48,354 nt of DNA. Source: Candidatus Omnitrophota bacterium (GTDB lineage Bacteria; Hinthialibacterota; Hinthialibacteria; Hinthialibacterales; Hinthialibacteraceae). Position numbers and translations under genes: made by a program. The notes under the pieces were generated by a model that worked only from the letters and a program-made list of their open reading frames with translations, did no database searches and was not told the origin of the DNA. Below, in pieces: positions 26,082 to 34,705 of this stretch. How positions within the stretch are numbered: the first letter of the stretch is position 1; each line of letters starts with the position of its first letter. The DNA is taken from positions 25,217 to 73,570 of the forward strand of contig JBFMBP010000056.1 in assembly GCA_040755155.1 (NCBI GenBank). Direction: 5' to 3'.

Positions 26082-27611
26082 ATGTTCGACCAATACAAAC
26101 ACAAAATCAAAACTCCGGAAAAAATCCGCGAATCGATCGGACCGTTCCCGCGCGAGAAGAAAGCGATTATGTGTCATGGCACCTTCGATATCGTTCATCC
26201 CGGCCATCTGCGCCATCTGATGTACGCAAAAGAGCGAGCCGATGTTCTCATCGCCAGCATCACTTGCGACGAATACATCCCCAAAGGACCTTACCGGCCT
26301 TTTGTTCCGGAAGATTTGAGGGCGGCCAATCTTTCCGCACTGGAGATGGTGGATTACGTCGTCATTGATCGCAATCCTACGCCTATCGAGAATATCCGAC
26401 TTATCCAACCTGATCTGTTCGCTAAAGGTTTCGAATATTCCGAAGACGGCATTCACCCCAAAACGCGGGAAGAGATAAACGCTCTGGAATCCTACGGCGG
26501 CGAGTTGTTGTTCACGCCTGGAGATATCGTCTATTCATCAACGGCGCTGCTCAAACATCACATTCCTAACTTGGCTATTGAAAAACTTTTGGTGCTGATG
26601 GAAGCGGAAAACGTAGATTTTGCGGATTTCCGCAAAACACTGCGCCAACTTTCTGGTTTTCGCGTGCACGTCATCGGCGATACGATCGTGGACAAATACA
26701 CCCAATGCTCTATCCTGGGCGCGGCGCAGGACGCCCCGACGTTCAGCATTAAAAAAGAGTATTCCGAATCCTATCCGGGAGGCGCGGCGATCGTGGCCAT
26801 GCACGTGCGCAGCCTAGGCGCGCGGGTGATATTTTCCACGATGCTGGGGAACGATGCGGTGAAGGATTTCGTTTTGAATAAAATGAAGGATGCGGAAATT
26901 CAAACATGTCCCGTCATCGACAAGACGCGTCCCACTGTTCTAAAAGAACGCTTCATGGTAGAAAATTACCGGATGGTGCAGGTGGACGATCTCGACAACC
27001 GCATCATTTCGGAAAAAAATCTCAAGAAAATTTGCGATAATATCCAATCCGGCGAAGCGGACGTTTATATCTTCAGCGACTTCCGCCATGGCCTTTTTCA
27101 CCCCACAACGATTAACGAAATGCGGGAAATATTGCCCGCTTCCTCATTCAAAGCCGCCGATAGCCAAGTCAGCAGCCGTTGGGGGAATATTCTGGATTTC
27201 AACCATTTCGATCTAATTACGCCCAACGAACGAGAAGTGCGATACGCTCTTGGCGATCAGGATTCCGTGATTCGGCCTTTGGCGTACAATCTCTACGAAC
27301 GCGCCAATTGCCGTTACATGATCCTCAAGATGGGAGAGCGAGGTCTGCTTGCTTACCGGGGTCTTGGCATATCTCCCCGCAATTTCTTCATTCTGGATAG
27401 TTTCGTCCACGATTTAGTCGATCCCGTAGGCGCCGGAGACACGCTTTTAGCGGTGAGCTCGTTAGCGTTGGCGCAATCCAACAATATCCTTATCGCTTCT
27501 GTGTTGGGAAGCTTGGCGGCGGCGGCGGCCTGCGAGCGGAAAGGCAATACGCCCATTACTATCCAACAAATCGAAGAGAAATTGGACTCCATCGAGAAAT
27601 CGGTAAATTAA
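26082..27611 (+). CDS. HldE-like bifunctional enzyme, reversed order: nucleotidyltransferase-kinase
   Basis: A 509-residue fusion. Residues about 15-165 are a cytidylyltransferase-like domain with GTFDIVH39PGH42 (HxGH nucleotide-binding motif), RPFVPEDLRA and FTPGDIVYSSTALL. Residues about 190-505 are a PfkB-type kinase with SYPGGAAIVAMHVRSLGA and the anion hole/base DPVGAGD453T. These two activities make ADP- (or another NDP-) D-glycero-D-manno-heptose, as in HldE of enterobacteria. In HldE, however, the kinase comes first. It lies close to gmhA and gmhB, the other two steps, which supports a heptose role. Its TAA overlaps the next ATG by one base. Confidence 0.87.
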   Translation: MFDQYKHKIKTPEKIRESIGPFPREKKAIMCHGTFDIVHPGHLRHLMYAKERADVLIASITCDEYIPKGPYRPFVPEDLRAANLSALEMVDYVVIDRNPTPIENIRLIQPDLFAKGFEYSEDGIHPKTREEINALESYGGELLFTPGDIVYSSTALLKHHIPNLAIEKLLVLMEAENVDFADFRKTLRQLSGFRVHVIGDTIVDKYTQCSILGAAQDAPTFSIKKEYSESYPGGAAIVAMHVRSLGARVIFSTMLGNDAVKDFVLNKMKDAEIQTCPVIDKTRPTVLKERFMVENYRMVQVDDLDNRIISEKNLKKICDNIQSGEADVYIFSDFRHGLFHPTTINEMREILPASSFKAADSQVSSRWGNILDFNHFDLITPNEREVRYALGDQDSVIRPLAYNLYERANCRYMILKMGERGLLAYRGLGISPRNFFILDSFVHDLVDPVGAGDTLLAVSSLALAQSNNILIASVLGSLAAAAACERKGNTPITIQQIEEKLDSIEKSVN

Positions 27612-28543
27612 TGAATTACTTGATCGTCGGCTTGGGAAATATTGGCAAGAAGCGCAAAACATTGTTGGGGGAGCGTTGTATTTATACGGCGGATCCCTAT
27701 CAACCTGATGCAGACTTCCGCCAGTATGCGGATGCACCGCCGGAGAAATTCGACGCCGTTATTTTATCTGGACCGAATCATGTCAAAATCGAACAATTAA
27801 CGCACTTTCTAAAATTGAGAAAACATGTACTTGTAGAAAAACCCTTGCTCTTTCCCGATGACTTTGCCGCCAGCGAACTGAAATCACTTTCCAAACAAAC
27901 AGGAGCCATATGGTATACTTCTTACAACCATCGCTTCGAGCCGTTAATTCAACGCATGAAAAAGCTGCTGGACGAAGGAGCAGTGGGAACGATCTATAAG
28001 GCTCGCCTCCTTTACGGAAATGGAACCGTCCGAAACAACATCGGCAACTGGAGAGAAGAAGGCTATGGCATTCTGGACGATTTGGGATGCCACTTAATCG
28101 ATTTGACATGCTTTCTTTTCGGGGAACTAAGCGTTGATTATCTTCCTTGGGATTTGCGCCGCATCGAATCGAAGAATTACGACTACGGTTTGCTCGCCGC
28201 GCCCGGTCGCCGCATCGTCCTGGAATTCGGTTCTATCTTTTGGAAAAACACATTCGCCATCGAAGTTTTGGGAGAGAGAGGTTCGTTGCATCTTTCCGGA
28301 CTCTGCAAATGGGGTGGAAGCGAATTGCTAATCCGCTCGCGCGTTTTCCCAAGCGGAGCGCCGATCGAATCGCAGGAAACCGCCACGCCTCCCGATCCCA
28401 CCTGGGCCAAAGACCTTGAGGAATTCGAACACTGCGCCGCCGAAGGCCGATGTTCTTATGAAAACGACCTACGCATTAACCGCAGTATGCAAACCGCAGC
28501 GCGACATTGGCTTGAACAGGAGGCGGAACGATGCGGCGAATGA
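27611..28543 (+). CDS. Gfo/Idh/MocA family oxidoreductase
   Basis: A 310-residue dehydrogenase with an N-terminal Rossmann fold (NYLIVGLGNIGKKRKTLL) and the family motif E76-K77-P78 (HVLVEKPLLFPDD). The C-terminal substrate domain contains GYGILDDLGCHLIDLTCFLFG, where the His is the usual catalytic one. Family members oxidise or reduce sugars and sugar nucleotides (WbpB/WlbA-like, or inositol dehydrogenases). In this operon a 3-keto-sugar-forming step before the aminotransferase is plausible. The ATG overlaps the stop of the HldE-like gene (TAATG), and the following SDR begins 12 bases before its end, so translation is tightly coupled. Confidence 0.85.
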   Translation: MNYLIVGLGNIGKKRKTLLGERCIYTADPYQPDADFRQYADAPPEKFDAVILSGPNHVKIEQLTHFLKLRKHVLVEKPLLFPDDFAASELKSLSKQTGAIWYTSYNHRFEPLIQRMKKLLDEGAVGTIYKARLLYGNGTVRNNIGNWREEGYGILDDLGCHLIDLTCFLFGELSVDYLPWDLRRIESKNYDYGLLAAPGRRIVLEFGSIFWKNTFAIEVLGERGSLHLSGLCKWGGSELLIRSRVFPSGAPIESQETATPPDPTWAKDLEEFEHCAAEGRCSYENDLRINRSMQTAARHWLEQEAERCGE

Positions 28544-29406
28544 ATATCGTCGTCACTGGCGCCAGCGCGGGCATCGGCGAAGCGTTGACGCGGGCGTTGT
28601 CCCAGGAAGGGCATCGACTTTTCGTCTGCGCCCGCCGGGCGGAAAAACTGAAGCAAATTACGGACGACGGCGCTCTCGCCCAATGGCGCGTCTGCGACAT
28701 TTCCGAAGAAACGCAAGTCGCCGATTTCGCCGAATGGATCGCAACGCAAACCGATAGCGTCGACGCCGTCGTCAACTGCGCCGGACTGTTCGGCTCTATC
28801 GGCCCCATGCACGAAACGGATACCGAAGAATGGTTCCAAACCCTCAAGATCAACTTGTTGGGACCGTATCTAACGAATAAATACTTCTTCCTGGCTTTAT
28901 TAAAATCGTTCTATCCCCGCATCGTCAATTTTTCCGGCGGCGGCGCCTTCAATCCCTTTCCTCATTACAGCGCTTACGCCGTTTCCAAAGCGGCGACGGT
29001 GCGCATGACGGAAAACATGGCCGTTGAATTGGCGCCTTATGGCATCATGGTCAACGCCGTTGCGCCCGGCTTCGTATGGACGGAAATTCACGAAGCAACG
29101 CTGAAAGCGGGACCGGAGAAAGCGGGCAAAGAACATTATGAAGCCACATTAAAAAAAAAGGAAGCGGGAGCGGTTCCCATCGAGATTCCCGTAGCTTGCG
29201 TCCGTTTTCTCTTATCCGAACAGGCGGACGGATTGACCGGCAAAACACTGAGCGCCAGTTTCGATCCTTGGTCTGCGCCCGAATTTCAAGAGCGGATCGA
29301 AGAGATCAACCGCTCCGAATTGTACACCATGCGCCGGATCAATTTGGCGCATCTTCCCAACGACCCGCTCAGCGCCGCTTTAAGCGCCGCCAAAAAGAAA
29401 GGATGA
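28531..29406 (+). CDS. Short-chain dehydrogenase/reductase (classical SDR)
   Basis: A 291-residue classical SDR. The NAD(P) motif is VTGASAGIGEALTRAL, followed by VNCAGLFGSIGP (NAG-type), IVNFSGGGAFNPF with S135, and the catalytic Y149-x3-K153 (YSAYAVSKAA). The segment VNAVAPGFVWTEIHEATL is standard for the family. The C-terminal tail is about 40 residues longer than in minimal SDRs. The ATG at 28531 has GGAGG upstream. A second ATG at 28540 is possible. It probably reduces a keto-sugar or related intermediate made in the same operon, but the substrate is not readable. Confidence 0.87.
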   Translation: MRRMNIVVTGASAGIGEALTRALSQEGHRLFVCARRAEKLKQITDDGALAQWRVCDISEETQVADFAEWIATQTDSVDAVVNCAGLFGSIGPMHETDTEEWFQTLKINLLGPYLTNKYFFLALLKSFYPRIVNFSGGGAFNPFPHYSAYAVSKAATVRMTENMAVELAPYGIMVNAVAPGFVWTEIHEATLKAGPEKAGKEHYEATLKKKEAGAVPIEIPVACVRFLLSEQADGLTGKTLSASFDPWSAPEFQERIEEINRSELYTMRRINLAHLPNDPLSAALSAAKKKG

Positions 29407-29466
29407 TGCGCGCGGCGTTAGCATGGCGAGATAACGCAAATGGACATTATCGCTTGAGGTGAAAGA

Positions 29467-30765
29467 ATGAATTCCTCCATTCCTATGACGGGATTTATCG
29501 GTCTGTCGCATTTGGGATTGGTTTCCAGCATCTGTTGGGCTTCGTTCCAACAGAATATCGTCGGCGTGGACGTCGACGATAGGACAGTTTCTTCCTTGAA
29601 TGAGAACCGGCTTCCCATCGTCGAACCGGGATTGGAAGAGATATTTCTGCAACATCGGGGGAAAATGGAATTTTCTACCGATTTTTCGCTCCTGTCGGAA
29701 TGCCCGCTCGTCGTCATTTCCCGCGACGTACCCACGAATGAGAAGAACGAAAGCGATTTGTCGATTTTGGACGTTTTGATCGACCGCGCCATTCCTCATC
29801 TTAAAAATAACGCTACGTTGGTTTTAATGAGCCAGGTTCCTGTCGGCTATTCGCGGCGTTTGCGCCAACGGATTCGCGATCTCAAACCGGATTCCTCCAT
29901 CGAACTGATTTACTGGGTGGAGACGCTGATTATCGGAAACGCCGTGGAGCGCTGCCTCAAGCCCGAACGCATGATTTTGGGCGTGGAAGACGCGGCGCGC
30001 CCTCTTCCAGGGGGATTTCAAATCGCGATGGAACGCTACGGCTGCCCCTTGCTGCCAATGATCTATGAAAGCGCCGAGCTGACGAAGACGGCTATTAACC
30101 TTTATCTTTGCAGTTCGGTAACCTACGCCAATACGCTTTCCGATCTTTGCGAAGCGGTTGGGGCGAATTGGTCGGAAGTGGTCCCGGCGCTGCAACTCGA
30201 CCGCCGCATCGGCAAATTCGCCTATATCCGGCCCAGTTTGGGCATCCGAGGGGGAAATCTCGAAAGAGACCTCATCACTCTAAATACACTAAGCGAAAAA
30301 AATGGCGTGGATGCCCGCTTCATCGATACGATCATTCGATACAATGGGGATCGCTTGAATTGGGTGAACCGAAAATTGCAAAAACATGTGTTCGATCAAA
30401 GCCGCTCGCCCGTAATCAGCATATGGGGTTTGGCTTACAAGAAAGGGACGGCGTCGACCAAGAATTCAGCTTCACTGCAAATTCTCGACCGCTTGCAAGG
30501 AAAAGCGGAAATCCGGATTTACGATCCCGTAGTTCGTCTTGAAGAACCAAGGAAAGGCGTTACGGCTTACGCCGATAAATACGAAGCTCTGACGGGCGCT
30601 GATTGCCTGCTGATCTTAACGGATTGGGAGGAGTTTCAAACCTTAGACGCCCAAGCTGCGCACGAACGGATGAAGCGGCCGGTCGTCATCGATTGCGTAG
30701 GCGTTTTGTCTCAAAGCCATTACGAAGGGATCGTGTTGGAGAGAATGGGCGTCAGTCAATGCTAG
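29467..30765 (+). CDS. UDP-glucose/GDP-mannose dehydrogenase homologue lacking the catalytic Cys
   Basis: A 432-residue protein with the three-domain layout of nucleotide-sugar dehydrogenases: TGFIGLSHLGLVSS (NAD site), LPIVEPGLEE, RLKPERMILGV-like and ELTKTAINLYLCSSVTYAN (keeps the active-site Lys and Asn), and a C-terminal domain with SIWGLAYKKGTASTKNS. The catalytic motif GGxCxxKD is replaced by RGGN264LERD: Asn for Cys and Arg for Lys. NPEFLREG reads VETLIIGN, and TxDxR reads TASTK. Without the Cys the second oxidation to the uronic acid should not occur. It may stop at the aldehyde, act on another substrate, or be non-catalytic. GGTGAAAG precedes the ATG. Confidence 0.85.
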   Translation: MNSSIPMTGFIGLSHLGLVSSICWASFQQNIVGVDVDDRTVSSLNENRLPIVEPGLEEIFLQHRGKMEFSTDFSLLSECPLVVISRDVPTNEKNESDLSILDVLIDRAIPHLKNNATLVLMSQVPVGYSRRLRQRIRDLKPDSSIELIYWVETLIIGNAVERCLKPERMILGVEDAARPLPGGFQIAMERYGCPLLPMIYESAELTKTAINLYLCSSVTYANTLSDLCEAVGANWSEVVPALQLDRRIGKFAYIRPSLGIRGGNLERDLITLNTLSEKNGVDARFIDTIIRYNGDRLNWVNRKLQKHVFDQSRSPVISIWGLAYKKGTASTKNSASLQILDRLQGKAEIRIYDPVVRLEEPRKGVTAYADKYEALTGADCLLILTDWEEFQTLDAQAAHERMKRPVVIDCVGVLSQSHYEGIVLERMGVSQC

Positions 30766-30879
30766 AAGTCGCAACGAAATGCAACTCATTATTTCAATTC
30801 CCTTGTTTGGGAATATTTGTACGATATAAAAAGAGAATATTCCAATTTCCATCCTCGCCGTTGGGAGTAAAGACAGAGA

Positions 30880-31497
30880 ATGCAAAATAAAGAATATATC
30901 GAAAAATATCTGGACGGCGTCATTCAAATCTCAAAGACGATCTCCGTAGCCGACATTGACCGGGCTATAGAAATTCTATTTGACGCCTGGCGCAAGCAGC
31001 AAACGGTCTTCATCGTCGGCAACGGCGGCTCGGCGAGCACCGCCACCCATTTCGCCGCCGATCTGAACAAAATGACCATTGTTCCGGGAAAACCGCGGAT
31101 GCGCGTTTTCAGCCTTGTGGACAATATCCCCTTCATGAGCGCGCTCACCAACGACGACGGGTGGGAAAACGTCTACGTGGAGCAACTACAAAACTTTTTC
31201 CGTCCCGGCGACGTCGTTATCGCTTTCAGCGTGCATGGCGGATCGGGAAAAGACAAGGCGGGGAATTGGTCGCAAAATTTGCTGAAAGCGATGGATTACG
31301 CCCAAAAACATGGAGGCGCGGCGATTGGATTCAGCGGCTTCGACGGCGGCCCCATGAAGGATATGGCGGACGCTTGCGTCGTCGTTCCCTATAACACTAC
31401 TCCCCACGTCGAATCTTTCCATGTTGTGCTGCATCATTTAGCGGCGTTCTGCCTGGCGGAAAAAATACGGCGCGCGGAAGACGAGCCGGCGCCGTGA
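30880..31497 (+). CDS. gmhA: Sedoheptulose-7-phosphate isomerase GmhA
   Basis: A 205-residue SIS-domain isomerase. It contains FIVGNGGSASTATHFAADL (phosphate loop), SVHGGSGKDKAGNWSQNLLKAM and the C-terminal ESFHVVLHHLAAFC, which supplies the metal-binding His residues of GmhA. The enzyme turns sedoheptulose 7-phosphate into D-glycero-D-manno-heptose 7-phosphate, the first committed step of heptose synthesis. It is followed by gmhB with a GTGA overlap, and then by a transaldolase with an ATGA overlap. The three thus form a coupled unit. A phosphosugar isomerase of another specificity cannot be excluded, but the context argues for GmhA. Confidence 0.88.
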   Translation: MQNKEYIEKYLDGVIQISKTISVADIDRAIEILFDAWRKQQTVFIVGNGGSASTATHFAADLNKMTIVPGKPRMRVFSLVDNIPFMSALTNDDGWENVYVEQLQNFFRPGDVVIAFSVHGGSGKDKAGNWSQNLLKAMDYAQKHGGAAIGFSGFDGGPMKDMADACVVVPYNTTPHVESFHVVLHHLAAFCLAEKIRRAEDEPAP

Positions 31498-32036
31498 AGC
31501 GAGCGGTTTTTTTGGATCGGGACGGCGTGCTCAATCGCCCCATCATCCGAGGCGCAACGGCGCACGCGCCGGAACGCTTCGAGGATTTCGAGATTTATCC
31601 CGAAGCGAAAGCAGCGGTGGAGAAGCTTCACGGCGCGGGACTGTTGGCGATCGTCGTCACTAACCAACCGGAGATTGCTCGAGGCGTATGTCCCCAAAAC
31701 GATCTTAATGCCATGCACCGCCTATTGAAGGAACAAATGGCGATTGACGATATTTACGTTTGTCCCCATGAAGACAAAGACCGCTGTTCCTGCCGCAAAC
31801 CGCTGCCGGGCATGTTGCTAGAAGCAGCCTGCAAGTGGGATATCGATCTTAAGCGTTCTTTTATGGTGGGCGATCGCTGGCGGGATATCGGCGCCGGAAA
31901 CGCTGCCGGATGTCTGACGTTTCTCATCGAACGGGATTATAATGGCGAAGCGAATCCTCATTATCGAGTGAACGATTTGCCGGAAGCGGTTTCCCTCATT
32001 TTGCAATTGTTGGAAGAGGAGAAGAAGGCGTTATGA
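31494..32036 (+). CDS. gmhB: D-glycero-D-manno-heptose 1,7-bisphosphate 7-phosphatase GmhB
   Basis: A 180-residue HAD phosphatase. The nucleophile motif is FLD8RD10GVLN. It is followed by VVTNQPEIARG (motif II Thr), the GmhB zinc site C90-P-H92...C98-S-C100-R-K-P, and SFMVGDRWRDIGAG (motif IV). This set is specific for GmhB-type HAD proteins. It removes the 7-phosphate of heptose 1,7-bisphosphate before nucleotide activation. GTG start overlapping the gmhA stop by four bases. Its own stop overlaps the transaldolase ATG by four bases. Confidence 0.92.
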   Translation: MKRAVFLDRDGVLNRPIIRGATAHAPERFEDFEIYPEAKAAVEKLHGAGLLAIVVTNQPEIARGVCPQNDLNAMHRLLKEQMAIDDIYVCPHEDKDRCSCRKPLPGMLLEAACKWDIDLKRSFMVGDRWRDIGAGNAAGCLTFLIERDYNGEANPHYRVNDLPEAVSLILQLLEEEKKAL

Positions 32037-32704
32037 AAATCTTTATCGATACGGCCAATTTATCGGATATTGAAGCGGCTTTGCAGAGGGGATTCGTTTC
32101 CGGCGTAACTACTAATCCCTCTATCTTAGCGAAAGAAAAACAGATCGATTTCAAACAGCATATCGCCGAACTGATCGCCTTGTTGCGCCGTTATAAACAA
32201 GAAGTTCCCTTGAGCGTTGAAGTTTTCACATCCGATCCGGAGGAAATGATCCGGCAGGCGGAAGATTTCATGCAGACATTCGCTTACGATTCGTTAAACA
32301 TCAAAGTTCCCATCGGCTGGGAAGAACTGCGGGTGATACACAATATGCGCCAACGGGGCGTCCGGGTGAATTGCACTTGCTGCATGTCTTATAACCAGGC
32401 CGTAATGGCGGCGGCGGCGGGCGCCAATTACGTGAGTCTCTTCTATAACCGCATTCGCGATGTTGGCTACGATGGCCGCCTCGTCGTGGAGCAAACGGCG
32501 CAAACGTTCCGCCAACATGGCGTAGATTCTGAAATCATCGTGGGCAGCATTCGGCATTTGTGCGATGTGAACGACGCCTTTATGGCAGGCGCGCATATTG
32601 TAACCGTTCCGCCGAAATTTTTCCCGCAATTGGTCGCCCACCCCAAAACGGACGAGGCGGTCAATCAATTCATCGCCGATTTTCGCAACATGTCGGCTTC
32701 GTAA
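32033..32704 (+). CDS. Transaldolase/fructose-6-phosphate aldolase family protein
   Basis: A 223-residue small transaldolase (TalC/FSA size). It has FIDTANLSDIEAALQ near the N-terminus, VTTNPSILAKE, SVEVFTSDPEEM and LNIK91VPIGWEELR, with the Schiff-base Lys at the position expected for this family. NCTCCMSYNQAVMAAAAGANYVS follows. It is translationally coupled to gmhB. A transaldolase makes sedoheptulose 7-phosphate from fructose 6-phosphate and erythrose 4-phosphate, which is exactly the substrate of GmhA, so I infer it feeds the heptose route. A fructose-6-phosphate aldolase activity is the main alternative. Confidence 0.85.
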   Translation: MKIFIDTANLSDIEAALQRGFVSGVTTNPSILAKEKQIDFKQHIAELIALLRRYKQEVPLSVEVFTSDPEEMIRQAEDFMQTFAYDSLNIKVPIGWEELRVIHNMRQRGVRVNCTCCMSYNQAVMAAAAGANYVSLFYNRIRDVGYDGRLVVEQTAQTFRQHGVDSEIIVGSIRHLCDVNDAFMAGAHIVTVPPKFFPQLVAHPKTDEAVNQFIADFRNMSAS

Positions 32705-32783
32705 TATTCGTATTATTAAAAGACCATGCGGGACGGAGTAAACGAGTTCCGCCGCCGTCCTATACATCCAAAACGGTTTTTGC

Positions 32784-34646
32784 ATGAAAAATCTATTTCG
32801 AACTCTGTTGCGCAGGCCGATTTGCTTTCTCGCCTATCGCCTGATCGGCGACAATCCCAGCACGGCGGCTTTGCTCAAAGATTTATGCCGCCGATTTAAA
32901 TTTTTTCTCGCGCTTACTCCTCTCTTCAACCTGATGGCCGCCGCCTTCGAAGGCGTAACCCTCGGATTTCTCCTCTTGGCGTTAGATGTGCGCATCGGCG
33001 ATGCCAGCGCCTCCACTTCGCAAGATGCGGGGCGTCTTGGCAAATTATTACTGGGCTGGAAAGAATGGCTTGGCGTAGACTATTTGTTTTTCCTATTGCT
33101 GTTTCTGGCGGTGTTCAGCCAGATATTGAAGAGCGGCATGATTTTTTTCGCCAAATCGGCGACGGCGAACTTGCAGGCCGGCGTCAATGGCGAATTGCGC
33201 GCACGGGTTTTCCGCCAATTTATGCGTTTGAGCTATTGCGAATTGCGGGATTTCAAAGCGGGGGATATGGCCAATTACGCCTTTCAAGCGGATATGTTCG
33301 TTCCGTTTTTGGGCGGCGTGAATTTGTTGGTTTCCGACTTCACCATTATTCTTTGCTACGTGAGCGTACTCTTATGGATTTCCTGGCCGATGACGCTCTT
33401 GGCGGCGGCGACGCTGATCTTTCTCTCGTTTTTGTTGAATCGGATCATCCGCTATATACGCGCCGCCGCGCGGGAATTGGTCAAAGCGACTATCGCCTTG
33501 AATATTCAATTGCTGGAATACTATCAAGGCATAAGGCTGATTCGTTCCTTCGCCAAGGAAGAATTCGCCATCGAGCGCAATCGCCAATCCACCGCCTCTT
33601 TCATTGCGGAAACTCGCAAGGGATTAACATGGGAAGCCACAATCATTCCCCTGGTGGAATCCCTCACCGTGATCTGCCTGGCTTTGTTGATTCTGATTTG
33701 TTCCGTGTTTTTAGATATCTCCAACAAAAACCTCTACCCGCAAATCGCCGTCTATATTTTTGTAATGTACCGGTTGATGCCTCGCGCCGGTTCCATCAAC
33801 AATAGTTTGGCTCAAATCGCCAAAGCGCTGCCGTATCTTAACCGCGTAGCCGATTTTCTGCGGGAAGACGATAAAAAATACATCCCCGAAGGCGGGATGC
33901 CGGTCTCAACGCTTCAAAACGCCGTAGAATTCGACGCCGTTAGTTTCATTTACGAGGGGAAGACGGAACCCGCGCTCAAAAACCTTTCCTTCGCGATTCC
34001 CAAAGGCGGTATGACGGCGATTGTGGGAACTTCCGGAGCGGGAAAAACGACGGTGCTCAACCTTCTGTTGCGGTTTTACGATCCTACGCAAGGCCGCATC
34101 CTTGTGGACGGCGTAGATCTGCGAGAACTGGATCGCAAAACCTGGCTCGGTTGCATCGGCCTCGTCGATCAAGGCTTGTTTATTTTCAATACGACGATTC
34201 GGGAAAATATCGCCTTCGGCAAACAAGATGCTTCGCAGGAAGAGATCGAGAAGGCGGCGCGTTTGGCCCACGCTCATGATTTCATCATGCAGTTCCCTTG
34301 CGGATACGATACGTTGGTAGGCGAGCGGGGACAGTCGATTTCCGGCGGCCAGCGCCAGCGGCTAGCCATCGCCCGCGCCCTCGTGCGCCAATCTCCCCTC
34401 ATCGTCTTCGACGAGGCGACCAGCGAATTGGACAGCGATTCCGAAAATCAAATCCGCCAGGCGATGGAATCGATCAGGAAAGAACGAACCATCGTCATCA
34501 TCGCCCACCGCCTATCGACCATCTCCTCCGCCGACCGGATTCTCGTGCTGGAAAACGGCCAATTGGAGGAACACGGAACGCATCAGGAACTGCTCGCCAA
34601 GGACGGACGCTACGCGGCGCTGTGGAAACTCCAGTCTCATGGGTGA
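32784..34646 (+). CDS. ABC transporter, fused permease/ATPase (MsbA-like exporter)
   Basis: A 620-residue half-transporter. The N-terminal part has about six membrane helices, including DYLFFLLLFLAVFSQIL and ALLILICSVFLDI. The ATPase domain (about 390-620) has Walker A G415TSGAGKT, signature SISGGQRQRLAIARAL, Walker B PLIVFDEATSELD and H-loop IVIIAHRLSTI. Members flip lipid-linked sugars or lipid A across the inner membrane (MsbA, PglK/WlaB). At the end of a nucleotide-sugar operon, flipping a lipid-linked glycan is plausible. It works as a homodimer. 79 bp follow the transaldolase stop, and no strong ribosome site is seen. Confidence 0.93.
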   Translation: MKNLFRTLLRRPICFLAYRLIGDNPSTAALLKDLCRRFKFFLALTPLFNLMAAAFEGVTLGFLLLALDVRIGDASASTSQDAGRLGKLLLGWKEWLGVDYLFFLLLFLAVFSQILKSGMIFFAKSATANLQAGVNGELRARVFRQFMRLSYCELRDFKAGDMANYAFQADMFVPFLGGVNLLVSDFTIILCYVSVLLWISWPMTLLAAATLIFLSFLLNRIIRYIRAAARELVKATIALNIQLLEYYQGIRLIRSFAKEEFAIERNRQSTASFIAETRKGLTWEATIIPLVESLTVICLALLILICSVFLDISNKNLYPQIAVYIFVMYRLMPRAGSINNSLAQIAKALPYLNRVADFLREDDKKYIPEGGMPVSTLQNAVEFDAVSFIYEGKTEPALKNLSFAIPKGGMTAIVGTSGAGKTTVLNLLLRFYDPTQGRILVDGVDLRELDRKTWLGCIGLVDQGLFIFNTTIRENIAFGKQDASQEEIEKAARLAHAHDFIMQFPCGYDTLVGERGQSISGGQRQRLAIARALVRQSPLIVFDEATSELDSDSENQIRQAMESIRKERTIVIIAHRLSTISSADRILVLENGQLEEHGTHQELLAKDGRYAALWKLQSHG

Positions 34647-34705
34647 AGCGGTTTCATAATCCTTATGGGGAGATTGAGTACCAATACAGGCACTTATAGA
34701 TTTCT

